A stretch of DNA of 64,000 bases, taken from NCBI GenBank assembly GCA_013399875.1, contig VXAZ01006880.1, positions 620,001 through 684,000 of the forward strand, written 5' to 3'. This DNA comes from Gymnorhina tibicen. Taxonomy: Eukaryota > Chordata > Aves > Passeriformes > Artamidae. Position numbers and translations under genes: made by a program. Each line of letters begins with the position of its first letter. Within the stretch, counting starts at the first letter, position 1. The notes beneath the pieces were generated by a model. That model worked only from the letters and a program-made list of their open reading frames with translations, made no database searches and was not told the origin of the DNA. Shown here one piece after another: positions 1 through 15,200 of the stretch.

Positions 1-3000
1 GGGCATGGCAGTTTCATGTCACCCTTTCCCTGGGCAGTTTTCCACCTCTGGTGGTAAATGGTGTGTGGTAGGGCTGCTGTTTGGCTGATGTGGTTTTAGT
101 TCTGTTGGTGGAGACGTGGTAGTGGGAAAGGTGCAAAAGTAGATGTAAGTGGGCAACAAGGTCCTTTACCACAATGCAGTTTAAGAAAGGAGAGGGAGAG
201 GTCTATTCTCTGACAGTGAAGTCTAAGTAGGAGCATTTTCAGAAGAGATTATCAACCTGTCTTTTCCCTCTTGATTTCAGGCTGTGCCTTAGCCATATGT
301 TCTGTCAGCCCTGGAGAAAGCTGCTGCTTTCTCTAGTTTCACTTGCTTAACCAAGGTTATGAATGTTCATTCCTTGCAAGGACAAAACTCCTGTCTGTTG
401 TAATTTAAAAGCATTTACTATTATGAATTATGATGCCACCTGTGTTCTGCCCAGGTGGGCTTTAAATGAGGCACAGGTTTGGTTCATCGAGAGACAACTG
501 TCGCTGCAGCAGGAATCCTTAGTGCTGGTGTAGTTCTCATTCCTACAGGACAGAGGGAATTTCCCACTCTACAGACTCACCATCATTTCTTACAACTTAT
601 CACTGTATCTTATGCTGTGTTGCCTAAAATATACATCTTTAAAATGCTTCCAGATAGACTTCCAGAGCTCAGGTTGTTCAGTCTGTCTTCTTTTAGGTAC
701 ATCCTACTGTCAGTTTTTCCTTGCAAACTAGCAGTAGCTAAATTCATTACAAGAGCTTGCTCAGAAGAGACAGGTTCAGATAAGTCCAGAAGGCAAAGTG
801 GGAGTCCTGAGAGCTCACACAGAGGGAACTGCTTTGCTCTCTGTGAACACTGTGCTGTGGTAGTGGCAGTTGTGGGGTTTTTTTCCCTTTCCAGAGGAAT
901 TGCATTGAGGGTGATAGGGCACAGACTAAGGGCAGTTGTAAATGTCAATTCATGTGAAAAATGCCAATAAGTTGCAAATCAGGTATTGACACTTAAAATA
1001 CAGGACTGTATTTCAGTGAGGATCTTCTGCTTTCATCTGAGACAAAGCCTTGAATACTGTGAATCTTCTAGCCTGGTGGTGGGGCAGTGTTCCTGATAAA
1101 AGTGAGAATTTCACTTGCTGAATTCCTATTTTTTACTGTTGGCAGTAGCTTTTTTCTTCCCTTTCTTCCTGTCTTGTATTGTCACAGGCATCTCAGGAAA
1201 CTCATTTACCCTAATCCGGTGTTTGATTTACGAGACCCAATGAGCTAATAGCTTGAGAATAGATTGCTGTAGCAATTGCATTCATAAATATCATGAACAG
1301 CCTCCTTAAAGTGGTGTTTGATTACTTGAGACAAAGCTTTCAAAACATTAAAACAGTTTAAAATAATCACTTGGCTAAAGCAGTAAAGTTCTGTGGATGC
1401 ATTTCATTTTTCATAACCCTCTATTTATTTGCCTTTTCAGAAAATGGACAAGAAGCCTGTATTAAAAAGTAATTAAACCTGCAACCCAAGCAAGACACAG
1501 AAAATTCAAAATTTAATGCTAATGCAGTTTTTTCATTTTGCAGATGATTGTTGCCCACTCACATGCACACAAGTATGCACATCATTAACAATGACAAAGA
1601 GCTGACTGTTAACTTTGAAATTCTTGGTTTCCAGGAGTTTATTTCACAATCTTATTATGTAAATGTGGTTTTGTTAACTTGTGCAGTTGCCAGGAGAATT
1701 AGCGTCTGTCTATAGAGCTGCATGAGATGCATCCGCAAAAGCTGGGAAGGACTATCTGTTCTGTTGAACAAGAGTCATGTTGCTTTGATTTATAACTAAT
1801 CTTTAGAAGTTTAAAGCATCCTGACAGCATAAACCAAACAAATCTAACAGTGTGATGGCAGTGTTTGCCAAATGAGACTGTGCTGCACAGCATTGTGTGC
1901 ATCCCACTAAGGCTTGGGGGGTTACTGCTGCATAATTGCTGGCTTTCCTAAAGAAAAGGTGCATGTCGTGAGGCTGTGTGAAAATGCACAGAACAAAAAT
2001 TTCTGGCTGTTTGGTTACAAAAGAATTAGTGTGGGGTCCCTAATTTTTTTTAATACAACACAGGAAGTGTTTGTTGGGGCAGTGATATTTGACAAAGCCT
2101 TGTTCCTGTTACATCTGGAGACGTGATGTATTTGTTTTTGATTGTATGTCTGATTGAGCATGAGGGGAATGAGAACATCCCATGAAACACCCCATTGCCT
2201 GGAACTCTCCTGGCTGGAGGGCAGCTCTGGGAGTTCCCACATCAGGTAGTTCACCTACCAAAAAAGTAGAATTAGAAAGCTCATTAGAGTCTACTACTTA
2301 TGGGTGGTAGTCATGTGCAGGCAGAAGCTGGTATGGACAGGTGATGTGCATGGGAGGATTTATTTGCAATGGTAGAATAGTGTTCTTCTGTGAAGCTACA
2401 ATATACGGTACGTGGCGCCAAAGTTACTTTTTGTGAGTGCTGTCAAATGCTATTGGAAATAGCATTCACAAATTGTCCCATCCTTCTGTGAAAATAAATT
2501 CCTTCTAGCTTTTCGTGGTGGCAAAGGGGATTCAACAGGCAGATGGTTCAAGATCATACTTCAAGACACATCAGTTAACATGTCTTTAACCTTGAAAGGT
2601 TGTCAGTCCATGAATTCTGACATTGAAGCTTGCAGTGGATGAAGTTGGAATTGCTATTCAGGATGGAAGTGAATTTCACCTGTTAAATAGAGAATTTTAT
2701 GTTTGGCAAAGAACTTTCCTCTGTAGGTCTGTGTTATGCCAAGAACATGGAGAATGCAGCTTCTTAGCACTACTAGACTTGTAGTTTGATTGTTGCACAA
2801 TATTTAGTAAATGATATATGTAGCTAGAGGTGAGTGTCAGGTTTTTTTCAATATGGAAATCTGATCACTTCCATGTGGTTTTAATAACTTGATAATTACT
2901 CAATATAACCTCTGCAAGTGTCTTTACAGCACAGTCTGCTTTGAACACTACTCCTCATGCTCACACCGGTGAGGTAAATCAGTTGAATTTTTTGTTGTCC

Positions 3001-5990
3001 TGGCATCTGCAGCCAGATAGGAAAGAAGATAAGGCTTCATTCTGAGGCACTGAACCATCACAGGTTCGTCACACCCCAAGTGCTGTCTCGCTGTCGGGGG
3101 AGACTTGTGAGCTGCAGTGTGAGTGTTCAGTGGTAAAACCTGCCACCCTCTGCAATGTGCATGGTCTTGCATTCCAGAGAACAGCAGATCCAGAGCATCT
3201 CTGCTGCTGGTGGGCTCATTTTCCATGATCTGCATATTCAGCTCATCACTGTGGGCTTTAACAGTCAAAACTTTTTGTTTTGCTCCTTGTCCAATACAGA
3301 GATTGATTTGAAAGATGAAATACTTTCCATATTTTGCCCCAGATATTTTGCTGTGGATATTCCTGTTTCATCACATTTTTATGACTTGAAAATAGGCCAC
3401 TTCAGACACTTTGCCGTATAAAAATTGAGTTAGACCTTTCTCAAGATGAACCTTTAAAATTAGAAACTTCACACTTGAATGTCAGAATTGTGTATAATTT
3501 CCTGTGTTGACAACTACATGGCCTCTGTCACGGATGAGTGAAATGTCTTGAGCTGTTGCTGAGTAAGTTTGTGCCTGTTTCAAGAGCTGCTGTGCTTCTG
3601 TGGTACAGATAAAGAAGTCAGCTCTGGGTTGTGTTGTGGCTGAGCTTTTCTGGTGTGTTACAGTCACTACAGGGATTATCAGCCTTTCATATAATTGTGC
3701 CATGCCGGGATTATGCCAGTTATATTTTTCTTCTGTTTTGCTATTAATGGTATCATGTAAGTGCTGAGTTTGTTTTGGGCTTAAAATTGTTAGAGCAAAG
3801 GGAAGATCATTTTTCTCTGGGCTACACATAGAAAGCTCTGGAATAATATGTTTGATTTTCTATCAGAATAACTTGCCATCGCCTCTGTCACTCCAGCGGG
3901 TAATGTTTTCCCTTCTGGTTCCCATTACTATAATTAAATGCATTCAGAGCATTCTGTTTCTGTCTATTAACATGTAATCATGTGATTGATTCTTGTATGC
4001 CAAGTAGGTCTTTTTTCCAAAGGAAATATTTATTTACATGAGTTTTCAGATCAGCTATGTAAATCAAGTGCTTATGAGAGGCACTTTGACGTGCAGCTTG
4101 AACACGGGTATTTCCAGCTTCCGTCCTCTGCACTTCTCCCTCATGTACCTCCACAGCTTTCTGCTACTTTAATTGTTAGTTCCCTTACTACCATGCTTAG
4201 TCAAATGTTCAAAGCACTGGTTATTTAACTTGCCAAGAGAAGATGTTACTGTATCCTGTGGATTTTTTTTATTGATCAGGATTTAGTGGGAGGCTGACTT
4301 GCCTTTCTGAACAGATTGCTTGTGTCAAGGAAAGCTGCTGACCAAGGATATTTTTAGACATTGTTAATGATCCAGAGAATGTACTGTCAAATATTTTCTT
4401 TTCAGTCTATTTTATTTCTTTGGCATCACATCAGGTTAACATTAAGCTTTTTGTGTTTGCATCCTTTTGTACTATAAATTCTTTGCCTTCTTTGTGATAA
4501 CTGTATGCAAACCGTGTGACTCTGATTGTTTCTCTACCCTCTGTTTCTTTTGTTCCCTGATCCATGGGAATAATATTGCCCCTGAACTACAGCAGAATTT
4601 CTAAAAGTAGCCAGTTACTGTAAAAATGAACAAACCTAAAGCACTCATACAAACACCCTGTTTTTCAACCCCAAAGAATTAAAACGTATGCCCATGGATA
4701 AGGCATTGATGATCAATACTGTCTTCCTTCAAACTGCCTCGTACCAGAGGATAGGATCGGTATGAGACCGTGAGTCCAGACTCATTAATCCTGGGAACGC
4801 ATGCTGTTCTGTCAGTCAGAGGTACAGATTTGGCCAATATTTTTGTTGATAACCGCAACATTGAATTTAGGTCAGCTGAAGAAAGACTGACGATGCCTAT
4901 CCAGCATAATGTTTTCAGACACAGGCACTTGTTTTGAAGAAATTCCTTAACCCAAAGAAGCACTTTGCATTATGGCCCAGGTATTTTTGATTTCAGACTG
5001 CAGACTTGTGCTGGGGATGCAGTGGCTCAGCAGAATGTCACTAATCTAGGAAAGGTGTTGAAGCCCCATCTGTGAGCAGACACTCACTGCATGCTTCATT
5101 TACAACCATCCTGTGCTGAATAGACTTCACCTAAAAGCAGGAGCTGTCTTAATCTTCAGAGACGTAAAGAGAGGATGTTGTAATGTCATTTCTTTATCCT
5201 GAATCTTCCAGTCCATTATGGCTTCAAAATTTATTGTTGTTTGTACTCCAGACCAATTGCAAAGTAAATGAGAACATCCCAGCTGCTTGTGCCGGCGTAA
5301 ATGTGGCTGCATTGACAGACTCGGGAGCAGGGCATTGCTAAGAAGTCTTGTGATCTTAATCTGCTGTTTTATTGATATTATAATGATTCTAATGATCCCT
5401 CTGTAACAGAGCATCTTACTAGGGAAGAAGGATTTTCTAGGTGTATTTGTGGAGCTTAGCTTTTTGAATGCATCCTCCAGAGAAGGAAGGGAGCTGCTGG
5501 AGGGAGTCTGACATTTAGTCATGCATTTGACAGTGCAATTCAGAGTGCTTACTTGCTGAATATGTGAAGGTATTCCTTGCTCTAGATCCTTCTCAGTGTT
5601 ACTAAGAGGATCTGCATTGTTGGCAACTGGTTTTGCAAATCAAGGAAGATACCATTTTTATTTTTAAAATTACTTTTCTGCTATTTCTAGTCTGCTTTTA
5701 GCTAGAGGAGAAATAGAGGAATGATCTGTCTAAAGGCTTCCTGACACACTGTAGTTGTCACCAGAGATCATAAAGATGAAAAAAGGCATCCTTGACACTT
5801 GGGCCATCTAATCAAAGAATTGAAAGAATGAATTTAGTTCCTTGATCATCTGTGATCCTACTATGTGACTTAAAGCAAGTTTCTGTCACAATAATTTTTC
5901 CCCCAAATTTTTAAGATAGCAGTAGCACTTCCTTTATCTTCAAGGGGTATAGTTGGAGATTATATAAATGATTTGTTGATTGCTTACTTA

Positions 5991-6272
5991 ATCATAGAAT
6001 CATAGACTGGTTTGGGTCGGAGGGACTTGAAAGATCGTCTAGTTCCAAGCCCTCTGCCAGGGGCAGGGACACTTTCCACTGGATCAGTTTGCTCAGAGCC
6101 TCATCCACCCTGGCCGTGGATAGGATGGGGGATCCATGATTTCTCTGGACAACCACTTCCAGTGTCTCAGCTCCCTCACCATAAGTAATTTCTTTCTAAT
6201 ACCTAATCTGAATCTGCTCTCAGTTTAGAGCCATGTCCCTTTGTCCTGTCACTTCATGCCCTTGTAAAAAGA
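5991..6272 (-). mobile_element. CR1 LINE 3' fragment (antisense to LDLRAD3)
   Basis: On the + strand it begins with the reversed CR1 terminal repeat (AATCATAGAATCATAGACTG). Characteristic tracts follow: TTTGGGTCGGAGGGACTTGAAAG, GCCAGGGGCAGGGACACTTTCCACT, a CTTCCAGTGTCTCAG tract, and finally TAATTTCTTTCTAATACCTAATC and the GTCCTGTCACTTCATGCCC end. This is the usual 5'-truncated avian CR1 tail, moderately diverged. Confidence 0.9.
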
Positions 6273-9200
6273 CATAAAAAGACAGTAACAATTAGTGTTC
6301 TGTCATTTATATCCACCAGGACAGAAACGTACTGTCACAAGTTCACTTAAAAACGTTGCTCAGGAAGCAGCTGGGAATCCATTTCTCCTTTGGACATGTC
6401 CTTGGAAAAGTTAGGAGTTAATTCATGCAGTTCCCCAGGGCACCTACAACAAAGTGTTTCGGAATAGGGTGATCTTGATTGGATCCTGCTGTATGTTTGC
6501 AGTTCAGTTCAAATTGTGTCCTAGTAGATTATTTCACTTCTAGCAATGTGGAGCTCCTGTATGTGGAGTTACCTAAAAAAGCTTTTAATTCTTTGTTACC
6601 CTGATTGCCAGCAGAACTGCTGTGTGACCTCTGCATGGGTGAAATGGGCATTTTTCTGTGTAATTTTTCTGGAAAATGCTTGTATCAATCAGCAATTTGA
6701 AGTGCAAGAGAAAAAAATGTAGTTCTCCTTCTGATCAATACAGTCTGATTCTAGACATTAGTCTTTGTTTCTAGCATGACTCTTTTATGCCTTGTTAATC
6801 CTCTTGAGCAGCAAGAAGACGGTTTAATACTGAAGATCCATTTCACCTAGGAATTCCTGTAAGATAACCCTTTAGAGTCATGTAAATAAATAATGTGAGG
6901 ACAAGAGGATATTTGCAAAATAAGCATTTACATTATGATCTCAAAATACTCACTCTGACCTCTAAATCTCTCTATCAAATGTTGTTATCCTTTTTCATAT
7001 TTTTACATTCTCATTTAAAATTAGTCCAGTAATTAAATAGAACTATCAGAATATCAGAATATGATTAAGTCACTCTTTTGCTTTGTCTGTACAATAATGA
7101 TGAATGGAAGTTCATCATTTGTCTCTTATTCTCTGTTTTGTTTGGGGTTTTTTTATTGGGTATTTTTTGCTTACACAGGTAATTTTTGTCTTTTGAGAGG
7201 ATAAAGTGCTTGGATAGCCTTTTTGTAGTCTTGACATATAATTCTAATGACTCTAGGTATGTTATCCCTGCTTCTGATTTTGTGTGGGTTTTTTTTTCAT
7301 TGAGCCTGCTATGCATTAGAAAGTCATATTTTAGTTCTTTGAAAGACTGTCTTCATTAATTAAATCCACTAATTATCAGGAAGAGATTAATACCTGCTCA
7401 CTAAAACAATGCAATTAAAAGTGTTTCCAGAGTGTTCTTCCTCAAAAGACAAGTTTATGCTCATTCAGATCTACTCTTCTTGGAAATAGATAGAGAAAGA
7501 GTAATTTTTGTTGCAAATCAGTGATGAAGGCCCAAACATGAGAACAGTGAAGACACTGAGGCTCATTTGGTAAAATGGCTTTTGTTCTATTACAGAGATG
7601 GGGGAGAATTTTTGCTGTTACTAATTAACAGCAGGAAGAAGCATCTGGTGTTCTACTGAGGGTTTTTACTTGGAAAGTAATTTCTTTTTTAGCATCTTCA
7701 TAATGATCATGTTCACACAGTCTGTGTACATGGTGGCCTCTGTTCCCCTGAAGTTACAGCATACAAGCCCCGTGGAGTTTGGGGGAAGACACAAGTGCTA
7801 TGGAGCTACTAGAGAGAGGAGACTCATTGCTTCTTGATTTATTGACAATCCAAAGCTGGTATGCTCCTGTCCCCCCTCAACTCAGCAAAGAACAGCTCTT
7901 GTTTGTTAATTGTGTATAATTGATATGTGAGAGGACACTGTTTTGTTTCGGTGTCTTCAGAAGTTGAGTCTGAAAGGATACTTCTAAACCATTAAAATTC
8001 AAACCCATATATCATTCTGAAGACAATTCTGAATTTTATGTGTTTCTGTACATACTGAAAAGAATTAATATAAACCCCACATCACATAAAATATTATGTG
8101 GGTTATGTAGTTCACTGATGTGAATTCTATATTCAGTACTGCTCATTCAGCTGCTTCTGTTCAGTTTCTGTGCATAGCTAAGTGAAACAGTCCTCAGGTT
8201 ACCCAAATTTAAAAGATATCAATAATTCTTTCCTGAATAAATGTGTTAGAAATACAGTATCTACCACTTTAAATCATCAGTTCAAAGAAAAGACCAGTCA
8301 AGCTGAAAATCCAGCGAATGGGGTCAGTACGTTGTGCGAGGCGAAAACATCATTCCCTTAAACAGTATGAAAGGTAAGTGAGAGGAACAGAGGTTGGAGC
8401 ACTTATTAAAATTTATAGTAGTCAAGGAGCAATAAAACAGTTATCTATTATTGCATTTCTTCATGGTGGTCACACTTCCAAACAAGTATGATGTATATAT
8501 CATATACACAGCTCTGTAATACTGAGCTAAGCAAAAATTAGAGCAATGCAATACTCAGCTCTGAGGAGGAGATCTGATGCTGGTGGTGACAGCAGTTTTT
8601 CACTTACCCAGTTGGGTGCGGAGGGATGCCATCCTAAGTTCCTCTGGGTTGTGTGGTCTCAGAATTGCCTTTTTACTTGAAAAAGAGTATACTATTACAA
8701 GTATTGTACCAAGATAAACGTTGGGACTTGCTTAAATTAAGTTTAGATGTTTTTCTTGTTTGTAGAGGTATGGGGGGAGGGAAGGAGAAGAAACAGTGCA
8801 AGAAAAGATTCATTTATTTAAAACTTCATGAATGCCAGATTTTGAGTCATTTTCTTTCTAAGTAGATCTGCAGTGTATGTCATTACCCACCCATTTCCTT
8901 TTAACCCAGTTAGAAGAAATGCGTACCCTGTGTTTTGAGGGGAAATGTGCTAAGAGGAAGGTTCTTGATTTTCCACTCTTGCAATCACTCCTCTCGTGGG
9001 CCAGGTGAATTGTATAAATAGCGTGGAGAAGACCTGGTTGAATATTTTCCTTATTTTTCAAAATTAAGTATTAATTTTTGAATCATTTAAAGATAGAAAC
9101 AAGTGTTGATCCTAAGTGAAGCCCAGCGATGAAGGAAAGTGAAGCTGTGCAGGTCTCTGTGTGTGAAGACATGCCCAACAATACATTGCTGCTGACATGG

Positions 9201-12200
9201 TAATTTAAACTCAACCATACATGTATGTACACCTCAGCTTAAATATTCAGCTGACAGCTCTTGGATCACTTGGTCTCAGCAGGAGGGGAGGAGGCTGCAT
9301 CCCTACTGTTGTCTAGATAGATTTCTACCAAGGATACCTGTTCTCATCCACATGTCCTACCTGGAAGCTGTTGGCTAACCTGTAGGCCACAAGACTGGTT
9401 TCTCACTCAGATGGAGGCTGTCTTACTTCAGCAGCACAGCACGTGAATAAATTTATATTTGCGTCAGTGCGAAAAATGAAATGTCTCTGTCGTTTCAGGC
9501 CTCAGCAAGTGCTTGGAAGGACCATACTAATACTGGAGCATGAAACTGTTACCAAGTACTGATCAAATTTGTTGTGAGTGCTTCACAGCCAGTCTTGAGA
9601 TTTTGTTGGTGTTGTTGTTTTAAAAAAATCTTTTAAAAGAGTGGCTTTGTAGATGTTACTGAGAGGAATTCTGCAAGACTAGTTGCTGTGGGGGAATCAG
9701 TATTAAGATTGTCAAAATGTTAAGGACCTGATCTGAGTATAACATACTCCATTTTAAATGAGTAGTAAGTCAGCTGGTATTGTAGTAATTAATCTGATGT
9801 AAATGAGATTAAAATCAATATCAGATTAGTGGCTAATGGGACGGCACTCATTGGTGTGGGTGTGATTTCAGGGACTGGGGAGAAATTCCCATGGCCTATT
9901 CTGCTGTGCAAACTCTTCTTTGTTCTTTCCCCTGTTTTCTACTATGCTCTTCCTCTGTGCTTGAATTTGCAAGCTCTCCGAATTTGTAAATACAATTGAA
10001 GAGCTCTCCTTCGGAGAGAGCGTTTCAAAATTGCCTGCTAATCTCTGCTAGGAAAAATAAACCTGAAACCAGAACAGATGGGGAAAACTTATATTTATTA
10101 AATAGATGTTACAAAACTCAAATCTTTCTGCCTGATATTGGTGCAGTTGGCTTATATTCTTACTGTTCTTTGTCGAGCCCCAATTCTGTCTGATTTTCTC
10201 ACACGCTTGCTTTATTGTTCCATGTTCCTTGCATTCAGCTTGCAGTACAGCTGGCTGACAGATGAGGGGGAATTGCATTTGTTTTTCTTTGAACAAACTG
10301 TATTAATTATAATGCCTCCCACTGGGCTTGCAGTTTGCTTTAAGTAGCACATATCATTAGCTTTTAAAAACTGACAGGATCATAAACTTTGTATTATTTT
10401 ATCTTAAATGGTGTGTGATTTAAATGCACGGTATAACCACGAGGCAGAACAGCAAACCTGCACTCACAACTCCGGGTACTACAGAAAAATGTATTTTTCT
10501 TCCAGAGGAAAAAGCATCCGCATTAACTAGAAGGGGTATAAAGTTAATTTTTTTTAGTCAGGAGTGCAGGTTAATTGTTAACTGTTTGTCCAGAGCAATC
10601 AAAAGTGAACATAATTGCAGTCTTAACAGATGTGTTCTTTTCTCGTATACATGTATATATATATTACTGGAGAACAGGTTCCTGGCATGCTTTCTTCCTG
10701 CCAAAAAGCTTTTAGCAATGAGCAGCAGACTTAATCCATGGACACATTTTGCCTTGAATAGTGGAGGTCTGTATCTTCTGTTTCATGCTTTTTGGCCTAT
10801 TTCAGAATATTCTTCTAGACAGATGAATGCATTTGCTTGCATCTTTTTATGATAATTTAATGATCAGGAGTTTGCCAGAGTGAAGGGGTGAAAGGAAAAT
10901 TCCAGGATACCTGGTTTACTATAAGATACCAAGAAAAACAGTGAAGAGCATGTACTATGTGTTTTATTAGGGTGTCATTAGTTACAGGAGAAAGTCATAG
11001 CCTTGGACTATTTCTGTACAATTCAGTCTGAGTTAGGGTTTATTTGAATCACCCCTTGAAGTGTTAAAAATTCATGGTATAGGATGGATAGGAGTTTTCA
11101 TGTGCTGGAAAAGAAGGAATTTGCATAAAGTATTTAAGATGTTTATCACACACCATGTATTGCCATGGCAAATGCTTATGCTTTGTGGCATGCATTCATC
11201 AAGTATAAGTAAATAGAACAGATGAAGTTGGTCTGTAGGGTTCAGATTAAAGGAAATTTTCCTTATTTAAGAAAGTATTTGCCTTGTATGACATAATGCA
11301 GTAGATTTTTTTCACTCAGCCCCTTATTTAAAAGGCAGTGCAGTATAAAGGATCATTAAATAAGGTTCATTAAGTGAAATGCTCTATATCCAGTTAGCAG
11401 TGAAACAGCAAGCAACTAGTAAGCAAATGAATAATTACATGTAGAGTTTCAACAAAGAAACTATGCCAAAGACGTAGTCAGAAAGAAAGTTTGTTGCTGA
11501 TCTATCCCCCATATGCTGATGGTAATGGTTGAGACAACAGAATGAGAAGGATGTGATTTGAAAGATCTGTGCCACTGTATAGCAAGCAGTTAGTCCAAAA
11601 AGATACCTAGATTAATGCAGCTGAAGTGTTCTGTATCTGCTTCCATTTGGGTGCGGCAAAGCAGTTTGGCTTTGGTTTCACACGTGTATCTGACTGGGAT
11701 GCTCTCAGCTGCAGTTCATTCACCAAAGACTCCTGTGGTGAAAGACTCACATGCACAAACAGGATTAAGTTCCACCAGAAATGTTTACATTTGCATCCAC
11801 TTACCTCAGAAAGACCCAGCATAAGCTGATTGTCCCTTTCATCCTCTATCACGGTTACTTAAATCTTTGTTGGAGAATGGAACACCTTGCTGCTCTCATC
11901 CTAAAATGATTAACAGCAAAACACCTTAAGAGAGAGCCTTGAACTCTACAGCTTCAGGGTATGTGAGTGGAAACACTCCTTTTATTACATTTTACTGCTT
12001 TGTAGGAGAGAATTGGAGAGTCCTTGGGCTCGTAAGGGGGAGAAAGAGGAAGGATGATGCAAAAGAGGCATGGGAGGAGGCAGCTCTGTATTCCATTCTC
12101 CATAAGTAGGGTTCATGTATTTACATGTTGCACTGTACAGAAAAGCATAAGCAGTCCTTGCAAAAGATATGAGACTTGGCATGTCCTGTTTCCTGGGTGA

Positions 12201-15200
12201 ACTTGGTGATTGTTAGGCCGCAAACCTAAAGGTTAGGTAGGTTCAGTAACTTGGGGGAGATGAAAGAATCACACAACCCCAATTTCCTTTGTTATCAGAT
12301 GCTAGTGAAGAAGGAGAATAGAAGAATACTGATTTTGTGTTAAATGTCATAATGCTGCAGTTCTGTTACAGAATTAGCATGCAATGAAGAACATGCATAA
12401 TATTTGTTCTGTACAATGAGTGTCAAGTTTGGAGTGTTTGTGTAAGATGCAGCATTGAAAAGAGGCTGTGTAGCACAGAATATGTCATTGTTTTCTCCTT
12501 GGGCTCTACAGATCCTATTACTTAAAAACTGGTTCAATTATTTTCCTGGATATGATCTCTTGGTACTCATCCTTAAAGCAACGTGAGTTTATTCCCAAGG
12601 GCAGAAAACATTTCCTTTACTGAAATTTGGCAAATCACTTTCAAAAGAATGCAATTTTTCTGAGTCTGAAAACCTGATTTATTGCTTAATCCCCACAGAG
12701 GATGTAGAAAGTGTCATATGTTATACGTTCTATGGTGTTTTTGTCTAGACACAGTATTAGAGTAGGGTTGCAAAGATACTCAGGAACATCTGCAATTTTT
12801 AAATGCAAGAGGACTGTATTACTAAGTACCTTCTCAGCTGCCAGTTGCTTTTCACTGAATACTTATGTTTTTTTAATAAATACAAATGTCTGTAGTTGCT
12901 TCCTACTAAACAGCTTTGCCCTGTTTTCAACTACTCAGATCTATCACTAAGCAAGTAATTGCTTTCATTGCTTGGGTTTTGCCCAGAACCAGAATCACTG
13001 TCTGCATCTGATACACAGCCTTTGAGATTCTTGGTCAAAAATCTTAGTGCAGAAAAAGGATGAAGACATACACAGATTTTCCGTCACAGAGGTCTGGAAA
13101 TCAGTGTGTGGGTTTCAGATTGCTGACAGCTATCCCAGAAGTCCCTGTAGGACATAGCTCAGGAGAGAACAGAACTTCTTACAATCATCATGGTGGGTGT
13201 GTTCTTGGTCTCTTCCAAACCCCTGGTGTGAACAGGAGGAGACTCTGCTCACAGTGACAGTCCTCCCTCTCCTGTCTGATGGGAAATGCTTTGAACTGAT
13301 GCCATGTGGCCTAAAAGACTTCTCTTGTCTTTCCCCTTTCCTGTACCACGCATTGTCCCCTATGAGATCTCCGACGGTTTCACTGTAAGTGACCTGACCC
13401 TGACTCCTGTACCGAGGTGGCTGAGTGAAATGGTCACAATGATGAGTCAGAGGAGAAAAGTATCAATCAAACATGAGGATATTTGGGGACTTCTGCATCA
13501 GGTCCACTCTTACTGAGCTGACAAAGTTAATGCTTAATAGGCTATTTCCCTAAAACAGGTTGATTTATTTCCATCAAGTATTCAGTTGCCATAGACCTCA
13601 GGTATGTTTGGATTAAACTTGTTAAACCAGTACTTCTTTGTAAGCTTTGTATTACTGAGAATGATATTTAAACTGTGCCATAAGGGACAAATTCGTGTCC
13701 AGCATCCTGCCAGACTGAGGATTTTCCATTATACTGAGGTCATCCTGCTAACCTTCACTGGCTTCAAGGGAAAATAAGCTCATTTTAAACCACAGCAGTA
13801 ATTAAATCTGCATGCCTACTCGACTGATTTAATGTTTAATTAAAGCAGAAGTATTGTGGTGGTGTAGTTGAAATAAATGACTGTCAAGGTGTGTAAGACT
13901 GACACAATGTGATTTTTCTTTTTTTTTCTTGTTCTTTTTAGGTTTTAAAAATGCTTCTTAGTGTAGTACGTAGGTATGCACTGAGAAATCCTTAGGAGAT
14001 CTGAACTAGCATTTTTGAAGCGTGTTTTCTGAGGTTTGAATAAGAGCGTAGAAGACTTCATCAGATAAAGATGCAGAGTACAAAAAAGTCATGAATTTCG
14101 CAGCAAATTATTCATTGTATTTTTGTGTATGCATCTGCGTAACACTTGCTAGCCATTAGCAGATTGAAGTTTCTTTGGTTAAGAAAATTTGAGACTGGTT
14201 TACAAAGAGCTTTGCAATTTTATGTGGTTAGAAGTATTTAAGTATAGTCAGTCTATGAAAACACCTAACTGAATTTATGTTTTGTTTCACTTTTAAATTG
14301 GACATAGTAAACATATAGCGATTTTTCCTCATGGAATTGCAAATTATCTGTAAAACAGAAATCACTGCTTTCTGACACTGTACCAGTCTAGTGTGTTCAG
14401 AACCTCCTAGTTAATAATCCTCATGTGGCTCACAGGTTCACAGCTACTCACAGGCAGCTCTTAGTCTACTGAGACAGAACAAATACTGTATTCATTTGCT
14501 CTACTGGTAAGGATCACTTGTCATAGGTCTTTATGACAGTTGCTGAAAGAGCTTTCTCGGCGTTCTTGGGCTCTTGACTTTGAATGCTTTTTCTTATTAA
14601 TTGCTTTTTTAATTACTCCCCAGCCACCCTGGTTTTTGTTGCAACAAGATATTGAACTATTTTACAGAAATTGTAATATTTATACAGAATTGAAAGCTTC
14701 TACAGAAACTGAAAACAAAAGATTGTAAGAGAAAATTTACTCATTGAGTCAGTGGCTTATAGAGATTGTGGAGCAGTAAGGAACAAATGCTCTCTTAGCA
14801 AACTTCTCTTGTACTTTTGAAAATCTTCTATCTGATAAGAAATTTGCGAGATTTCTTGACAGATGGAAAAAAAATAGATTTGATTAAATACAGCAAGATT
14901 GAAGCTTTGAAGTTAAGATTGAAAAGGTGTTTGAAATACGGACTTTGTTTTGTTTAAAACAATAATGAATTATTTTAGTGGGCAAAACCCCCTAATATTG
15001 CCACTAAGATCCTGAGGACGTAGGCTTAAATGAAAATAATCTTAATAGTGGATTGAGTTACATGGGGCTGTATGGTGTGTGGGCCCCCGAAATGTCCTTT
15101 GGTTTGCTGAGATGTGTCACTGGTCCTCTTTGAGTACCAGTTGTGTTGTGGAAATTGCTGGGATCCCCATCCAGGGGTTCTGCATCTTCTGTCTGTTGTC

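Noticed and set aside
479..970. 163-codon + strand ORF with an overlapping 112-codon antisense ORF
   Set aside because: Intronic, no recognisable domain, no splice context, low-complexity composition. Overlapping ORFs on both strands point to chance.
8068..8103. CACATAA/TTATGTG inverted repeat
   Set aside because: A short AT-rich palindrome of a kind expected by chance in 64 kb of AT-rich DNA.
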